Shown here one piece after another: positions 63,597 through 64,000 of a stretch of 64,000 nt of DNA. The notes below the pieces were generated by a model, which was given only the letters and a program-made list of their open reading frames with translations, was not told the origin of the DNA and ran no database searches. A program made the translations under genes and the position numbers. Origin of the DNA: JBOFWL01 sp051653605 (GTDB lineage Bacteria > Spirochaetota > Brevinematia > Brevinematales > Brevinemataceae); NCBI GenBank assembly GCA_051653605.1, contig JBOFWL010000139.1:62001-126000 (forward strand). Direction: 5' to 3'. Within the stretch, counting starts at the first letter, position 1. Each line of letters starts with the position of its first letter.

Positions 63597-64000
63597 TTAG
63601 ACTCCTAAATCATCCAGTAGGCGTAAATATAAGAAATAAAAATCTTTATGAGCAAGTTCTTCTATTTTATGATTGGGCAAGTACTCTAGCAAGATATCAA
63701 TTTCTGCCATCACAGATGCTAATTCATCCCGAGACAACGATGTAATTCTGGTTGACGATGTCGCAATCCTTGTTTCGGGTGCTGAAGCAGTATCTATTTT
63801 AACATTTGTATCTTTTGAAGAGGTATTCAACGATTCAAATCGAGCTAAAATTTCTGCCTCGGCATTTAAATCGATCGACATTTCAGCAGGTTTTGCTGGC
63901 TCTGCGGGCATGGTTGGTATTGCGAGGAGTTCATCAGTGCTTAAGGCTTCTTCTTCGAGGTCGATAGAGGGAACACTTTGCTGAGGCTCGAAGTACGTGA
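63597..64000 (-). CDS. Hypothetical acidic protein, C-terminal part (5' end outside window)
   Basis: The frame is open to the right edge of the window, so an ATG at 63911 is internal. The visible 133 residues contain a Pro/Ala/Glu-rich linker (QQSVPSIDLEEEALSTDELL) and a C-terminal helical domain (ASVMAEIDILLEYLPNHKIEE, then FYFLYLRLLDDLGV). The terminal block looks conserved-domain-like but I cannot name it. Confidence 0.6.
   Translation of the reverse strand, partial: TYFEPQQSVPSIDLEEEALSTDELLAIPTMPAEPAKPAEMSIDLNAEAEILARFESLNTSSKDTNVKIDTASAPETRIATSSTRITSLSRDELASVMAEIDILLEYLPNHKIEELAHKDFYFLYLRLLDDLGV

Overview
The window is AT-rich DNA from a diderm bacterium. It encodes outer-membrane machinery (a TolC-like channel, several predicted beta-barrels, a LolA-like carrier), many lipoproteins with short spirochaete-style lipoboxes, mannose- and lactose-family PTS permeases, and a phosphofructokinase of the spirochaete/trypanosomatid type. 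Two lipoprotein family-19 chitinases and glycoside-specific PTS operons suggest life on host glycans, possibly with an arthropod. A small host-associated spirochaete fits best; this is inference, since no rRNA or other marker is present.

Layout. Positions 1-11200: a partial metzincin-type protease, a flavin split-barrel protein with twin operators beside an Rrf2 regulator, MerR and AraC regulators, the two chitinases, a split transketolase, a GT-C-like membrane protein and a DUF1801 protein. Positions 11300-26400: cell-envelope genes, comprising two paralogous lipoproteins with a shared unnamed domain, a seven-gene operon (two TPR-like secreted proteins, two beta-barrels, a LolCDE/MacB-type ABC pair, a LolA-like protein), and an RND pump with a TolC-like channel but no membrane-fusion protein. 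Positions 26500-39400: carbohydrate uptake, with a mannose-family PTS plus GH29 alpha-fucosidase operon, two cellobiose-family EIIC permeases paired with GH1 and GH4 phospho-glycosidases, and a DeoR regulator.

Positions 39800-57800 form an accessory island ending at a tRNA-Ser gene. It is bounded by two related copies of a serine-recombinase tail followed by a structured repeat that includes a perfect 67-bp direct repeat. Inside are a truncated phage terminase, an unusual gene pair (Cys-rich protein plus LAS/M15-like peptidase), a lipoprotein, a type II-C CRISPR-Cas system, a decayed DUF262/DUF1524 defence nuclease, and a DUF2924-recombinase module. The CRISPR system has 45 repeats of 46 bp (44 intact and one degenerate), a divergently transcribed tracrRNA with a consensus promoter, then cas9, cas1 and cas2.

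The most unusual signal is a family of three double hairpins in the island. Each has GGA in both loops and closely matches the known CsrA RNA-binding consensus. One of them sequesters the ribosome site and start codon of the first gene of the recombinase module.

Positions 57860-64000 return to housekeeping genes: phosphofructokinase, a PpiD/SurA-like anchored periplasmic protein, an ExbB/TolQ-type protein, an acyl-CoA synthetase, and two genes at the right edge, one of them cut by the window end.
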